DNA of 64,000 nucleotides, taken from Casuarina equisetifolia. Its lineage: Eukaryota > Streptophyta > Magnoliopsida > Fagales > Casuarinaceae. The notes beneath the pieces are model-generated. The model was not told the origin of the DNA, made no database searches, and saw only the letters and a program-made list of their open reading frames with translations. Where the stretch lies: contig CM052355.1 of assembly GCA_028551475.1 (NCBI GenBank), positions 27,617,580-27,681,579 of the forward strand, read 5' to 3'. How positions within the stretch are numbered: the stretch's first letter is position 1; every line of letters starts with the position of its first letter. A program made the position numbers and the translations under genes. Shown piece by piece: positions 38,250-49,633 of the stretch.

Positions 38250-38470
38250 TCCTCATTAAAAGACATAATTAGTATGTGGCTTGTAGAAGTTATTTTATGG
38301 GCTTAAACAAGCTTTGAGACAATGGCATACTAAGTTTATGGAAGCCCTTTTCATAGCTAGAAATCCTTTGTCATGCCATGATTATACTTTATTTACTAGG
38401 AGATGTAATTATTTATTCATCATCCTTCCCATTTATATTGATGATATTCTTATTACCAAATTTGTTACCT
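38250..38470 (+). mobile_element. Copia RT fragment, B7-A8 spacer
   Basis: Paralogue of 6390-6600, with YIDDILIT near 38435. Confidence 0.6.
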
Positions 38471-39645
38471 TTCTTTATTGATCATTTTGGGATTAAAATC
38501 CATTTTAGGGATTCTTGATAGATCTTTTTAGGATTCGATCAATTTTAAAGGGTAAACAAAAATGTGTTTTGTACTTTTGATAAACAAGTATTGTGCTTAC
38601 TTCCAATAATATTCTTTATACTATTTTCTATTTTTCTTGATAGAATTTAGTCTTCCTATACTAAATCAATTTAACATTTCTTAATTCATCCCCATATTTT
38701 TTAGTACTTTAAAATGGATCAATTGTGCCTTCGTTAGTAAGGCAAGATAACTCCAATTGCCTATGGCAATTCCTTCAACATTCTTTTCTATTTTTGTTTT
38801 ATAAAAGTTAAGTCACATATCATAAGTGCCTAGCAGATAAATTTCTTTTAGAATTATCACCCCAAATTTTGGTTCACAATTCCTCAAACCACTTTCCGAT
38901 TTACTAATTAATGTTGCCTTGTAAATAATAACCCAAATTATTGATTAGATGAGTTTCAATTCACTTAAAAATCCTCCTAAAAGAAACTAGGAATAAAAAT
39001 TTCCCAATTAAATCTTTATATACAAGCCAAAAGTACAACACTATGGACCAATAGTTGCGGCATCTAAAAGAGAGTGCCTTAGGGGAATAAGAATACCCGA
39101 GGTCAACAATTATGCTTTGGTTATGCAATTGAAGCAGTCCAAGCCTTTCTCGGGGATTTCTATTGTGATGTTTTCTAGATCCTTGCATTTTATACAGTTT
39201 CTTCATAAATTTTGAGAAGGTAATGAGGACAACACATGCTACTAAATCTCTAACTTTTCCTTTCAAGGTGAGTTAATCAATTTAAAAAGGTTGATTTTTT
39301 TTCTTTTTTTCCTATTTCCCCCTCCATTTCTTCCATGTTATCTTCAATCAAAGGGTCCATATAATGTATAATAAGTACCAAGTTTGATTCAGATTCTCTA
39401 CTCCAATGTAGTTGTTTAGACTATAAAAAAAAGATACAAAGAAGAAAATTATAATATAAATGAGAGAACCTTGTACTACTCTTTGAAAATAGGAAGAAAA
39501 GGTTGAGTGACACTAGTACACTTATTGATTATCAAACTTTATTGTAGAATACAAAACATAAAATTTGACTCCTTATCTTAAAGAACACAAAGTTCATTTG
39601 ACTTCTTTAGAAGCTTTATTGGGTATAAATGAAAATTCCAACCAC

Positions 39646-40052
39646 TTAATTTACTATCCCACTGATGCAAAGCCATTCACCAACAAAGATCTTGTTGCAG
39701 TTCAGATTTGGGTTAATAGCACTGAAAAAGTCACGACTGAGACTGAACTTTTGAATGATGCCAAAGCAAGTATCACCATCTTCTGCAGCATACACTGATT
39801 CACAGTCTATAGAATTTTTCCCGGCTTGTAATGCAGCTGCATGATAGATACGATGCATGTTAGAGCACAAAAGATAAAACAGAAAAATAATCAACTACAA
39901 TAACAAAAACTTGATTATTGACTATCAAGGGAGATGTAGCTGTAGAACTCACAGCCGAGTTGCCTACACTCAGTTGTGGAGATCATGAGAAGAAGAGAGA
40001 GCACAAGAATGAGGTTAAGAAAAGTGGCCATTTTGTTGTCCCACCCAGCCAT
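39646..40052 (-). CDS. Secreted LysM protein, A-type copy A8 (intact)
   Basis: Exon 1 is 39953-40052 and exon 2 is 39646-39836, with a 116-nt intron, GTGAGT donor and ATGCAG acceptor. The spliced frame is open for 96 codons. The signal peptide starts MAGWDNKM and ends STTEC. The LysM part has DCESVY, GDTC, INPNLNC and GEWLC with all four cysteines. It differs from A3 mainly at C4W, N5D and N92S (CISGIVN). AATAAA is at 39615-39620. Confidence 0.92.
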
Positions 40053-40123
40053 TCTTTCTCGCTTGTTTTCTGACACAAGAGGTCTTTTCCTGGGGCTATG
40101 ACTTGAGGAAACCACAGAGCCTA

Positions 40124-40202
40124 ATTTATAGGTGAAAGCATGCCAAAGAAATTTAAATATCTAATTCAATGTCTTCATAAGTGTTTAAGAAAATAGGCCG
40201 GC
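40124..40202 (-). promoter_or_regulatory. A8 promoter: TATA box and GCCGGC element
   Basis: TATAAAT at 40124-40130 and GCCGGC at 40197-40202. Confidence 0.6.
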
Positions 40203-40356
40203 TTCTCGTACTTATAGTCTTTTGCCGAATGTTGATAGATCTTGGGCATATTTTGTATTAGTTTAAGCACTTTGTTTACATGGCGGGTTATACAACGGGG
40301 TTGAATTGTGATGGAGTTGCTCGGCCAAATACTTATAACATTCTACAAGGTGTCTT

Positions 40357-40551
40357 GTGGTGGCGATTACTTCAATAGGAGATGAAGCTTCGTTATTGGT
40401 GTTAGGGGGATCACCACGTCATCAGGTCAACCTGCTACATCACCAAGTGAAGATGCTGACATGCCTTGCACGGATGAAGGAACCTGCAGCTTTTGACGGA
40501 CCCATTCTGATTGGGTTTGCAAATCAGTCGGTAAATCCGACTCTAATTTAA
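40357..40551 (+). other. Conserved plus-strand ORF block upstream of A8
   Basis: 64 codons open, same reading frame and same stop as the A3 block. Confidence 0.3.
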
Positions 40552-41279
40552 ATTCTGGATATTTGTCTAATGGTTTAGACAGTCCAAAGATTCAAAATCC
40601 ATCAAAGTGACCATGTTTTGAGCCTCTCTACAACTCTTCCATTACACGATTGTACTATAATTTCTCTTATAAATACGTATCAAATACCATGCATTGTAAT
40701 AAGTTGTAAATATTCAAAAATTGCCCCACTAGCACTTTTTATTTTTATTTTTATTTTTATTTTTATTTTTCAAAATGGAACAAATATGAATAGCCAATAA
40801 TGAAAAATAATTCTAATAGTGGATTGGAATACTGAAAAAAAAAAATGAAGTATCATACAATAAACGCACACACAATAACACAAAGAACACTAAGGACTTT
40901 ATATGGTAAAACATAAATTAGCCCTTAAGTTTATGGAACAAGAATCAATGCTTTTGTACACCAATTTTTATTAATGCAAATTTACATTTCCACCTAAAAT
41001 AAAATCAATTATTACTTGAAGCTTTCATACACAAAGAGATGTTAGAAATGTCTCTTTTCTAGTAGTTCTCACACTCTGGGTATTATGACAACTCATTAGT
41101 CAGTCATATCGTGATCAAGGACTTTTTCTGTTAGAATGAAGCTTATTATAGTACATATTGTAATCAATAATGTAGTTGTTTGATATTGACGCCTTAACTA
41201 GTTGGATATGCAAAAGGATTTTCTACATGGAAATTTAATAGATGAGGTTTACATGCAATTGCCTTTTAGTATTTCTTAT
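40552..41279. other. A8 upstream spacer
   Basis: AT-rich, with a (TTTTTA)n microsatellite at about 40736-40772; no gene seen. Confidence 0.45.
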
Positions 41280-42310
41280 TAAAAAAAAGTAATTAGTATG
41301 TCACTTGTAGAAGTTATTTTATAGGCTTAAACAAGCCTTGAGACAGTGGTATACTAAGTTTATGGAAGACCTATTTGTAGCTAGACATCATTAGTCATGT
41401 CATGATTATGTTTTATTTACTAAGGGATATAATTATCTATTCATCATCCTTTCCTATTATATTGATGATATTCTTACTACTAGAAACATTATCATTGTCA
41501 CTTAAGATTTGAAGAGATACTTGCATTCAAGCTTTGATATGAAAGATATTGGTTAATGCAAATATTTGCTTGGTGCAAGATAACCTATTTACATGAACAT
41601 ATGTTTCTTAGGTAAAACTATGCACTAAATTGATTTTAGATGTTGGGCTCATGGGTCAAAATCGCCTTTACTCCTATGGAGTAAAAGTTAAGGCTAACCA
41701 TTCTAAGTACAATGTCGGGGATCCAAATAAGTGGCATGATCCACTCCAATGTGATCCATCCTTTTTCTAGGGTACGATTGGGGCATTGATTTATTTGAGC
41801 ACAACCAAGGTGAACATTAGCTTCATCAATTGGCATCTTAGCTAGTTTGTCCATGCCCCGAAAGCTTCTCATATGGATGATATAACCCTAAGAGTAGTAG
41901 CATATGTTAAAAATTCTTTGTGACTTGGATTGCAAGTCTAATTATGTGACTCACCCTATGTCATAGTGATGCTTTTTTTATATTGCATTAAGTTAGGCAA
42001 TTCATTGATATCTTAGGTAAGTAAGAAACAACTAACTATTTTGAGATCATTAGATGAGTTAGAAAATAGGACTACAGTTTATATACTATGTGAGATCATA
42101 TGGCTCATTAGCCTCTTGAAAGATCTAGCTATGATTTTTTCTTATTATGTTACTTTGCATTATGAAAATGAGGTAGCCAAATAGATAATTGAAAATCTAA
42201 TATTTCATTGGATAACAAAGTATATAGCGATAGATTGTTATTTTTTTAGTAACTATAAATAGACAACTAAAAGCCTTTGGGCAGCCATAACTCCTTTGTT
42301 CTTGTTTATT
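41280..42310 (+). mobile_element. Decayed Ty1/copia pol relic, A8-B9 spacer
   Basis: Paralogue of 9360-10400; YIDDILTT near 41460 and HYENEVAK near 42165. Confidence 0.7.
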
Positions 42311-42417
42311 GTCTACACCATTTGCATCCATTTACATTAAGTTGGTATTATTTTTCTTATTCCATTGCAATCAATTGCAATTAACACTAAAATGGTGCCT
42401 ACGATTCAAAAATTGGC

Positions 42418-42594
42418 TTCAAAGATGCACACAAGCTTATCTTAGGACGTGTCATGGAAGATCCAAGTGCTTGCACAAAAATTAATGCATTAGCCTTTAA
42501 GAATGATGTTGAGTAGACTGATTGCCTTATCCAGAAAGTTACAACCTTAATGAACATAGCTAAGTTATATCTTGAACAAACAAAACTAAAGTGA
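42418..42594 (+). pseudogene. Relic coding block of unknown gene, copy 5
   Basis: Paralogue of 10496-10672, with the same stop after NDVE. Confidence 0.4.
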
Positions 42595-42600
42595 ATGTTT

Positions 42601-43569
42601 TGTTTTGTTTTTTTATGAATATGTGAGTTTATTCATCAAAAAATAAGGAAATACAAAAGCCTAGGGACATACCCCAGCATTACAATTCATTTAAGAGAAA
42701 ATAGAATTTGGAATTCTCCAACTATGACACAATTAAATAAAACATTCGCTTAAGAGAGTTTAATGTTCCTAAATAGAGATGCTCTTCCACAAACTACTCT
42801 CCTAATGCTAGTTAACAAAATTGGCATATCAACAGTATTATTTTGAAAATGTCTACGATTACATTCAAACCATAAACAATAAAGACATGCTAAGAAAGAA
42901 AGCAAGTTTAAGAAGCTTTATAGCCAAATCCTTTCCCTTAGTTGCTTTAATCATCCATTATAATTTAGAATTCCAATCGTTGATGTCCTTACGAAGGCCT
43001 TGTTATGCTAGAATACTTCTCCAAATATGGCTAGTCCAAGTACACTGAAAAAATAAGTGTGATTTACTTTTATATTGGGAGCTACAAAAATTACAATACA
43101 TATCAATTGAGGGAAGCCATTAAAAAACTACTTTTGCCGTAGGAAGTTTGTCCCTACATATAAGCTAACCAATGAAATTATATTTGCTAATTCCTCTTAA
43201 CCATATCAAATTAAACCATTCAATCTTAGTATTCACTTGATGCAATTTTTGTATATTTCTTTACAACAATAAAAAGGTTTGGAAAGTGTAAAGGTGAGAG
43301 TTTGTCATAACTTTAGAAAACCTTTCCAACTCCATGTCATATTTCCTTTGATGTCAAGACACATAATTGAAGTTTTCCTACATTTAGTACTATGAATCCA
43401 TTTCCTTCATAAGGATGAACTTGGACAATTGATAAGATTCCAGAGTGACTGCCCCAGTAAAACCTTATTTCATATTTTAAGGTCTAGTAGTCCAAGACTT
43501 CCTTCTTTTTTAGGTGAACAAACAACTTGCCAAGTAACCTTATAAGTTTTATGGTCTTCTAAATTTTCT
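42601..43569 (-). mobile_element. L1-type LINE fragment, second copy of the 10679 insertion
   Basis: Same 5' truncation point, same zf-RVT domain and same target duplication (42583-42600 and 43570-43587), so it was copied by duplication of the locus rather than by a second insertion. Confidence 0.85.
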
Positions 43570-43587
43570 AAACTAATGTGAATGTTT

Positions 43588-44834
43588 GTACTGTAGAAGT
43601 GTTCAAAGTTGATAATTATGCTTAGATAGTGTAGTTAAAATAGGCCTAGCAATTTCAAAGGGATTTCCTTCTTTTATGCTTTCTAGTGATGTGCATGACT
43701 ACCATCTTTATGAATTCTAAAAAGGTTACCATGGTAGGACATTTTATTGGAATCCTATTAAACTTTTATTTTAAAGATGAGTTAATTACTTTCCAAGCTA
43801 GGTGAAGTTCACCAACCTTCAACTATAATGCATGGGCACCTTTGTTTTAACCAAATCTTTATCTAATGAGAGCAAAGACAAGTGACTTTCATAATCTTTT
43901 GTTAGCTAGCTAAGTTAAACAACTGAACTTGTTTTAAGCCATTGAGAAAGGCTTCCTACTAAGTTAAGTTTAAGGTTATTATCATAGTTAGTAGTAAAAC
44001 TTAGCCCCACGTAAGACCATGTTAACAATTACTATAGGTCTATACTACTTTAATAGGGTTGTGTCTATAATGTCTTTTTTAGCCAAATAGAAATGAGTAA
44101 GCAGTATCAAAGATTGTCTAACCTAACTGTGTGTTGAGGTCCAGGGTTCCCTCTTGATGACTCCTTTATGATTCTTTTTCTTTCATCAACATAAGGCATA
44201 GGAAGAATGAGAAATCTTCTTTCTTAATAGAGTTTGTGCTAGAATGACCAACTGCACACTTTTATCATGTAAAGTCATAACAATTGACCAATTGAGAAGC
44301 AATATCAAAGATTGCCTAACCCAATTCTCTATTGAGGCCTAGGGTTCCCAATTGATGAATCCTTTATGATTCTTTTTCTCCCATTAATAATTGATCAATT
44401 GAAAAGATTGTTATATATATATAAGCAATGAAAAGGATTTGAACCGAAACCTTGAGATTAGTATAAATAGTCAAGATCCATTTTTCTTTAAAATACTCCA
44501 TTAAATAAAATAATTGTCTAAATTTATAAGACCTATTATAAGTATTTTTCTTTCTAGTGTAAAATTCTTTATCTAGTAACTATAGATTAATAACTTTGTA
44601 CTTTTTTTATTTCTTTTCTTTTCTCTTTTTAAAAAAGGTTGATATAATGCACCAGAGCAACCCATTTGATGTGCATTCATTTTTTGCCCAACACAACCAA
44701 TTGAGTCCAAAAGTCTTGTACTAAATTTTAGAAATAGAAAGAAAAATATCTAAAACCACTCATACATATGAATGCATTATATAAAACATAAAAGTTCTTT
44801 CTCCTTATTTGAAACTTTATCATTGAGAGCAAAC
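43588..44834. other. B9 3' flank
   Basis: Paralogous to 11659-12252 plus 22150-22782, that is, the empty site of the Athila-like insertion; no gene seen. Confidence 0.5.
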
Positions 44835-45223
44835 TTAGTTCACTTTCCCATTGATGCAAAGACATTCACTAACGAAGATCTTGTTGCAATTGAGATTTGG
44901 GTTAATAGCACTAAAAAGGTCAACATTGAGCTCGAGCTTTTGAATAATGCTAGAGCAAGTATCACCAGCTTCTGCACCATACACAGGTACACATTCTATA
45001 GAATTTGTTTGCCCTTTGAATGCAATTGCACCACATAAAGAGTGTATGTCAAACCTTAAAGGATAAAACAAGAAAAAAAAACAAATTACAGTATTGGTGA
45101 AAAGACGTAGTTATAAAACTCACAGTGAAATTTCCCACACTTTGTAATGGAGATCATGTGAAGAAAAAAGAGCACTAGAATCAAGTTAAAAGAAGTGGAA
45201 GTCCTATTATTATGCTAAGCCAT
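44835..45223 (-). pseudogene. LysM gene copy B9, stop at codon 3
   Basis: Exon 1 is 45124-45223 and exon 2 is 44835-45025, both full length with GT-AG intact. Codon 3 is TAG, as in B4. A Met at codon 23 could not rebuild a signal peptide. Exon 2 is open but GEWLC reads SECLC, losing the conserved Trp. The promoter palindrome reads GCTGGC. Confidence 0.87.
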
Positions 45224-45739
45224 CCTCTGTTGCTTTTATTCCTTGTAACTTAAACCTCTCTTTCTTTGTCTACTAAGTCGAGAAAAATGAGTACAATATA
45301 TAGTTAAAGGAAATACCCCACAAAGAAGTTGAAAGATATTGTAGACTTCATTATTATCTTTGTTCCAAGAGAAGGCTGGCTTCTCATGTGAATCATATAT
45401 TGCTTAAGTTCTTTACATAGGGATGCAATTTGCATTAGTTTAAGCTCAATTTTATATGGAGAGCTACACAACCTCATGGGATTAACAATGCTTGTCTCAC
45501 TTTTTAATTTTCTTTATTACATAAGTCCACAACATTGGATTGTTAGACAAAGTATCAACACATGGAATCCTATAATTTAATTCATTGTATTTGTTACCAG
45601 AGTATCATATTAAACTTGTAATTGGCAGCGGGTGACCTAAGATTCTTGGATTTGGATTTTCTAAATGAAATGAAGGAAAGTTAGCATTAGACAACATACT
45701 AATGCCCAACTTGTTTCGTTTTCAAACTGGGAGTGGAAT
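45224..45739. other. B9 upstream flank
   Basis: Paralogue of 23175-23699; no gene seen. Confidence 0.4.
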
Positions 45740-46110
45740 GGGGTTTAGCCATAACTAATAAAATATAGTACTTGAGGAAGACTTTAGATTATATAAGTAA
45801 GAAACAACTAAATATTTTGAGATCATTAGACAAGTTAGAAAATAGGACTATGGTCTATACATTATGTGAGATCATATCGCTCATTAGCATTTTCAAAGAT
45901 CTAGCTGTGATTCTTTTTTATCATGTTGCTTTGCATTATGAAAATGAGGTAGCCAAATAGATAATTTCAAATCTAATATTTCATTGGACAACAAAGTACA
46001 TAGAGATATATTGTTATTTTTTTATTAATTGCAAATAGACAATTAGAAGCCTATAAGCAGCCACAACTCTTTTGTTCTTGCTGATTGTCTACACATTTTG
46101 CATCCGTTTG
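45740..46110 (+). mobile_element. Copia RNase H relic, B9-B10 spacer
   Basis: 62 codons open at 45772-45960 with SKKQLNILRSLDKLENRTM and HYENEVAK. Confidence 0.72.
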
Positions 46111-46193
46111 CATTAAGTTGGTATTATTTTTCTTGTTCCATTGCAATCAATTGCAATTAACACTAAAATGGTCCCTACAATTCAAACATTGGC

Positions 46194-46370
46194 TTCAAAG
46201 ATGCACATTAGCTTATCTTAGGATGTGTCATGGAAGATCTAAGTGCTTGCACAGAAATTGATGCACTAGCCCTTAAGAATGATGTTGAATAGACTGATTG
46301 CCTTATCAAGAAAGTTATAGCCTTAATGAACATAGCTAATTTACAACTTCAACAAGCAAAACTAATGTGA
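46194..46370 (+). pseudogene. Relic coding block of unknown gene, copy 6 (best preserved)
   Basis: LGCVMEDLSACTEIDALALK, then NDVE, stop, TDCLIKKVIALMNIANLQLQ and a terminal stop: two internal stops in about 57 codons. Confidence 0.42.
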
Positions 46371-47423
46371 ATGTTTGTACTATAAAAGTGTTCGAAGTTG
46401 ATAATTATGCTTAGATAGTGCAGTTAAAGAAGGCCTAGCAATTTCAAAAGGATTTCCTTCTTTTATGTTTTCTAGTGATGTGCATGACTACCCTCTTTAT
46501 GAATTCTAAAAAGGTTACCATGGCAGGACATTTTATTGGACTCCTGTTAAGCTTTTATTTTAAAGATCAGTTAATTACTTTCCAAGCTAGGTGAAGTTCA
46601 CCAACCTTCAATTGTGATGCATAGGCACCTTTGTTTTGACCAAATCTCTATCTAATGAGGGCAAGGACAAGTGACTTTTGAAATATTTTGTTAGCTAGCT
46701 AAGTTAGACAACTGAACTTGTTTAAACCATTAAGAAGGGCTTCTACTAACTTAAGGTAAGGTTTATTATCATAGTTAGTAGTAAAACTTGGCCAATGTAA
46801 GGCCATGTTAACAATTACTATAGGTCCATACTACTTTGATGGGATCGTGCTTGTAATGTCTTCTTAAGCCAAATAGGAATGAGTAAGCAATATCAAAGAT
46901 TGTCTAACCTAACTATGTGTTGAGGTCTAGGGTTCCCTTTTGATGACTCCTTTATGATTCTTTTTCTCTTATCGACAATTGATCAATTGAAAAGATTTTC
47001 TATATATATAAATAGGAAATGAACAAGATTTGAACTGAAACCTTGAGATTAGTATGAATAGCCAAGATCCACTTTTCTTCAAAAGGCTCCATTAAAGAAA
47101 ATGATTTCTAAATTTGTAAGACCTATTATAAGTATTTTTCTTTCTAGTGTAAAATTCTCTATCCAGTAATTATAGATTAATAACTTTGTACTTTTTTCAT
47201 TCCTTCCTTATTTTCTTCTTAAAAGAGGTTGATATAATGCACCATAGCTACTCATTTGATGTGCATTCACTTGTAACTCAACACAACCAATTAAGTCCAA
47301 AAGTCTTGTATTAATTTTAGAAATAGAAAGAAAAATATCTAAAAACACTTATACATACGAATGCATTATATAGAACATAAAAGTTCTTTCTCCTTATTAG
47401 AAACTTTATTGCTTAAAGCAAAC
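46371..47423. other. B10 3' flank
   Basis: Paralogue of 24321-25360; no gene seen. Confidence 0.4.
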
Positions 47424-47809
47424 TTAGTTCACTTTCCCATCGACGCAAAGCCATTCACCAATAAAGATCTTGTTGCAGTTGAGATTTGGGTTAATAGCAT
47501 TGAAAAGGTAAGGATAGAGCTCAAGCTTCTGAATAATGCTAGAGCAAGTATCACCAACTTCTGTACCATAAACAAACACATTCTAGAGAATTTGTCTACC
47601 TTTTGAATCCAACTACACCACATAAAGAGTGCATGTCAAACCTTAAAAGATAAAACAAGAAAAATGACAAACTGCTGTATTGGTGAGAAGATGTGGTTAT
47701 AAAACTCATAGCGAAATTTCTCACACTTTGTAATGGAGATCATGAGAAGAAGAGAGAGCACTAGAATCAAGTTAAGAGAAGTAATAGTCCTATTGTTACA
47801 CTTAGCCAT
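47424..47809 (-). pseudogene. LysM gene copy B10, multiply broken
   Basis: Exon 1 (47710-47809) is full length and open, but the donor is AT instead of GT. Exon 2 (47424-47612) is 189 nt with the same 2-nt deletion as B5, and codon 39 is TAG. Promoter palindrome mutated (GCCGTC). Confidence 0.88.
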
Positions 47810-48287
47810 CCTCTTTTTGTTATTTTTCCTTGTAACTTAGACCTCTCTTTCTTTGTCTACTGAGTCGAGAAAAATGAGTACAACATATAGGTGAAGGAAA
47901 GACCCCACAAAGAAGCCTAAAGATATTGTAGACTTCACCATTAACTTTGTTCCAAGAAAAGGCCGTCTTCTCGTGTGAATCATATATTGCTTAAGTTCTT
48001 TACATAGGGATGCAATTTGCATTAGTTTAAGCTCACTATTGTATGGCGAGCTGCATAACCTTATAGGATTAACAATGTTTGTCTCACTTTTTAATTTTCT
48101 TTATTACATAATTCCACAACATTGGATTGTTGTACAAAGTATCAACACATAAAAACCTATAATTTGATTTATTGTATTTGTTACCAAAGTATCAGTATTA
48201 AACTCATAACTGATAGCGAATGACCCCAAATTCCTGGATTTGGTTCTTCTAAATGAATTGAAGGAAAGTTAGCATTAGACAACATAC
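47810..48287. other. B10 upstream flank
   Basis: B-type upstream DNA up to the solo LTR; no gene seen. Confidence 0.4.
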
Positions 48288-48292
48288 TAATG
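48288..48292. repeat. Target-site duplication TAATG, left
   Basis: Repeated at 49634-49638. Confidence 0.8.
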
Positions 48293-49633
48293 TGTTCGGT
48301 GAAATTTAGATGCAAGTGAACATGTCGAACAAGTAATATAATGATGAGAAAAGTATCATCCCACGAAGATTGGTGAATACTGAACTAATTAAGTACTAAT
48401 GATGAATTAATCCTAAAATTTATCTAGCAAATCAAAATATTGTTGAAGATGAATTAAAATTTAAAATTTCTAAAATGAAAACTTAATACTAATTAAAATT
48501 GGATCCAAGTAAGAAAAATCAAGATGAGACACATGTTAGAGCTTCCGATTTCACCATAACTACTAGATATGAATTTCCATAGTTTATGCCTGCAAGAATG
48601 ATATTATCTATGTGATGGCGGAATTTCCTAATTTATTTACTATCCTATGTCTAGGTATAGTAAACCTATTTAGTTCATTAATTCACTATATCTCTATATA
48701 TGAATTGAAACAAACCAAATGCATTAGGATCTGTGAATATTCCTGGTTGACAATAAATCTTTCGATCATCTTATCACCAAAAGCCACACAAATAACATGG
48801 TATATGTCTATCCACATTTAATTCATGGTTATATATTATAAGAAGCAATTGCATATTATTACCTTTCAGTCTCTAACATGCACATCAAATCATTCAAGTG
48901 GTGGCCAATCACTTAAAAGCATTAAGCATAATAATATATAACTCACATAAATAAACTATCTTGCAAAACATAAAAACTTATAGGATTCACATCATCATAG
49001 TTAGGCTACATCCTTGCTCTAACAAAAATAAACTAAAACATAAAGAAATAATGAGGAAGAATGGTAATAAGAAATAAAGAAGGCATCTTGAATCCAAGAA
49101 CAAGAAGTCTATCACCCTTTTTGTCTTCTCTTCAAGAAAATCTTGAATTCTTGGCCTTTTTCTTGAGTTGTGCTCAATTTCCTCCTCCCCTTTCTTTTGC
49201 CTCTTCTCTTCTCTTAAATAGGGTTTAGGTTTAGACATACTCTTATCCTAGTAGAATTGGGTCTTAGAGATCTAAAACAATTGGGTTTTAAACTCTTAAT
49301 TTAATTAGGTTTTGAACTCCTAATTTAATTAGGCTTTGAACTCCTAATATGATTAGGTTTTCTAATTATTTAGAAAACCCAATAACAATAAAATCTAATA
49401 ACAATCATTCAAAGTCCAAGCCTATCTTGACTCTCTTGATCCTAATATTATGATTTTGCCACATAATAAGCATCAGGCTCTCCATGTTCATCTCTTTTCT
49501 CCTTGCCTTCTTGTGTTACATAAACAAGATAAATTTAGGTAAATAAAGAGGAGTTCAAATGTTTTCTCACAATTATTAAAGTTATTTATTGCCTAAAATA
49601 GGTAAAAATAACTTTATAAAAATAGAGTTATCA
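48293..49633 (-). repeat. Solo LTR of the Athila-like family (2), variant
   Basis: 1341 nt with the family termini and the end hairpin (49610-49629, one change). About 49020-49590 does not match the other LTRs, which are pyrimidine-rich there. TAATG on both sides. It is probably a distinct subfamily. Confidence 0.88.

Larger units (their letters stand above)
36965..39645. other. B7-A8 spacer
   Basis: B-type promoter DNA, a copia RNase H relic (37474-37840), a copia RT piece (38250-38470), then A-type 3' flank. No intact gene. Confidence 0.5.
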
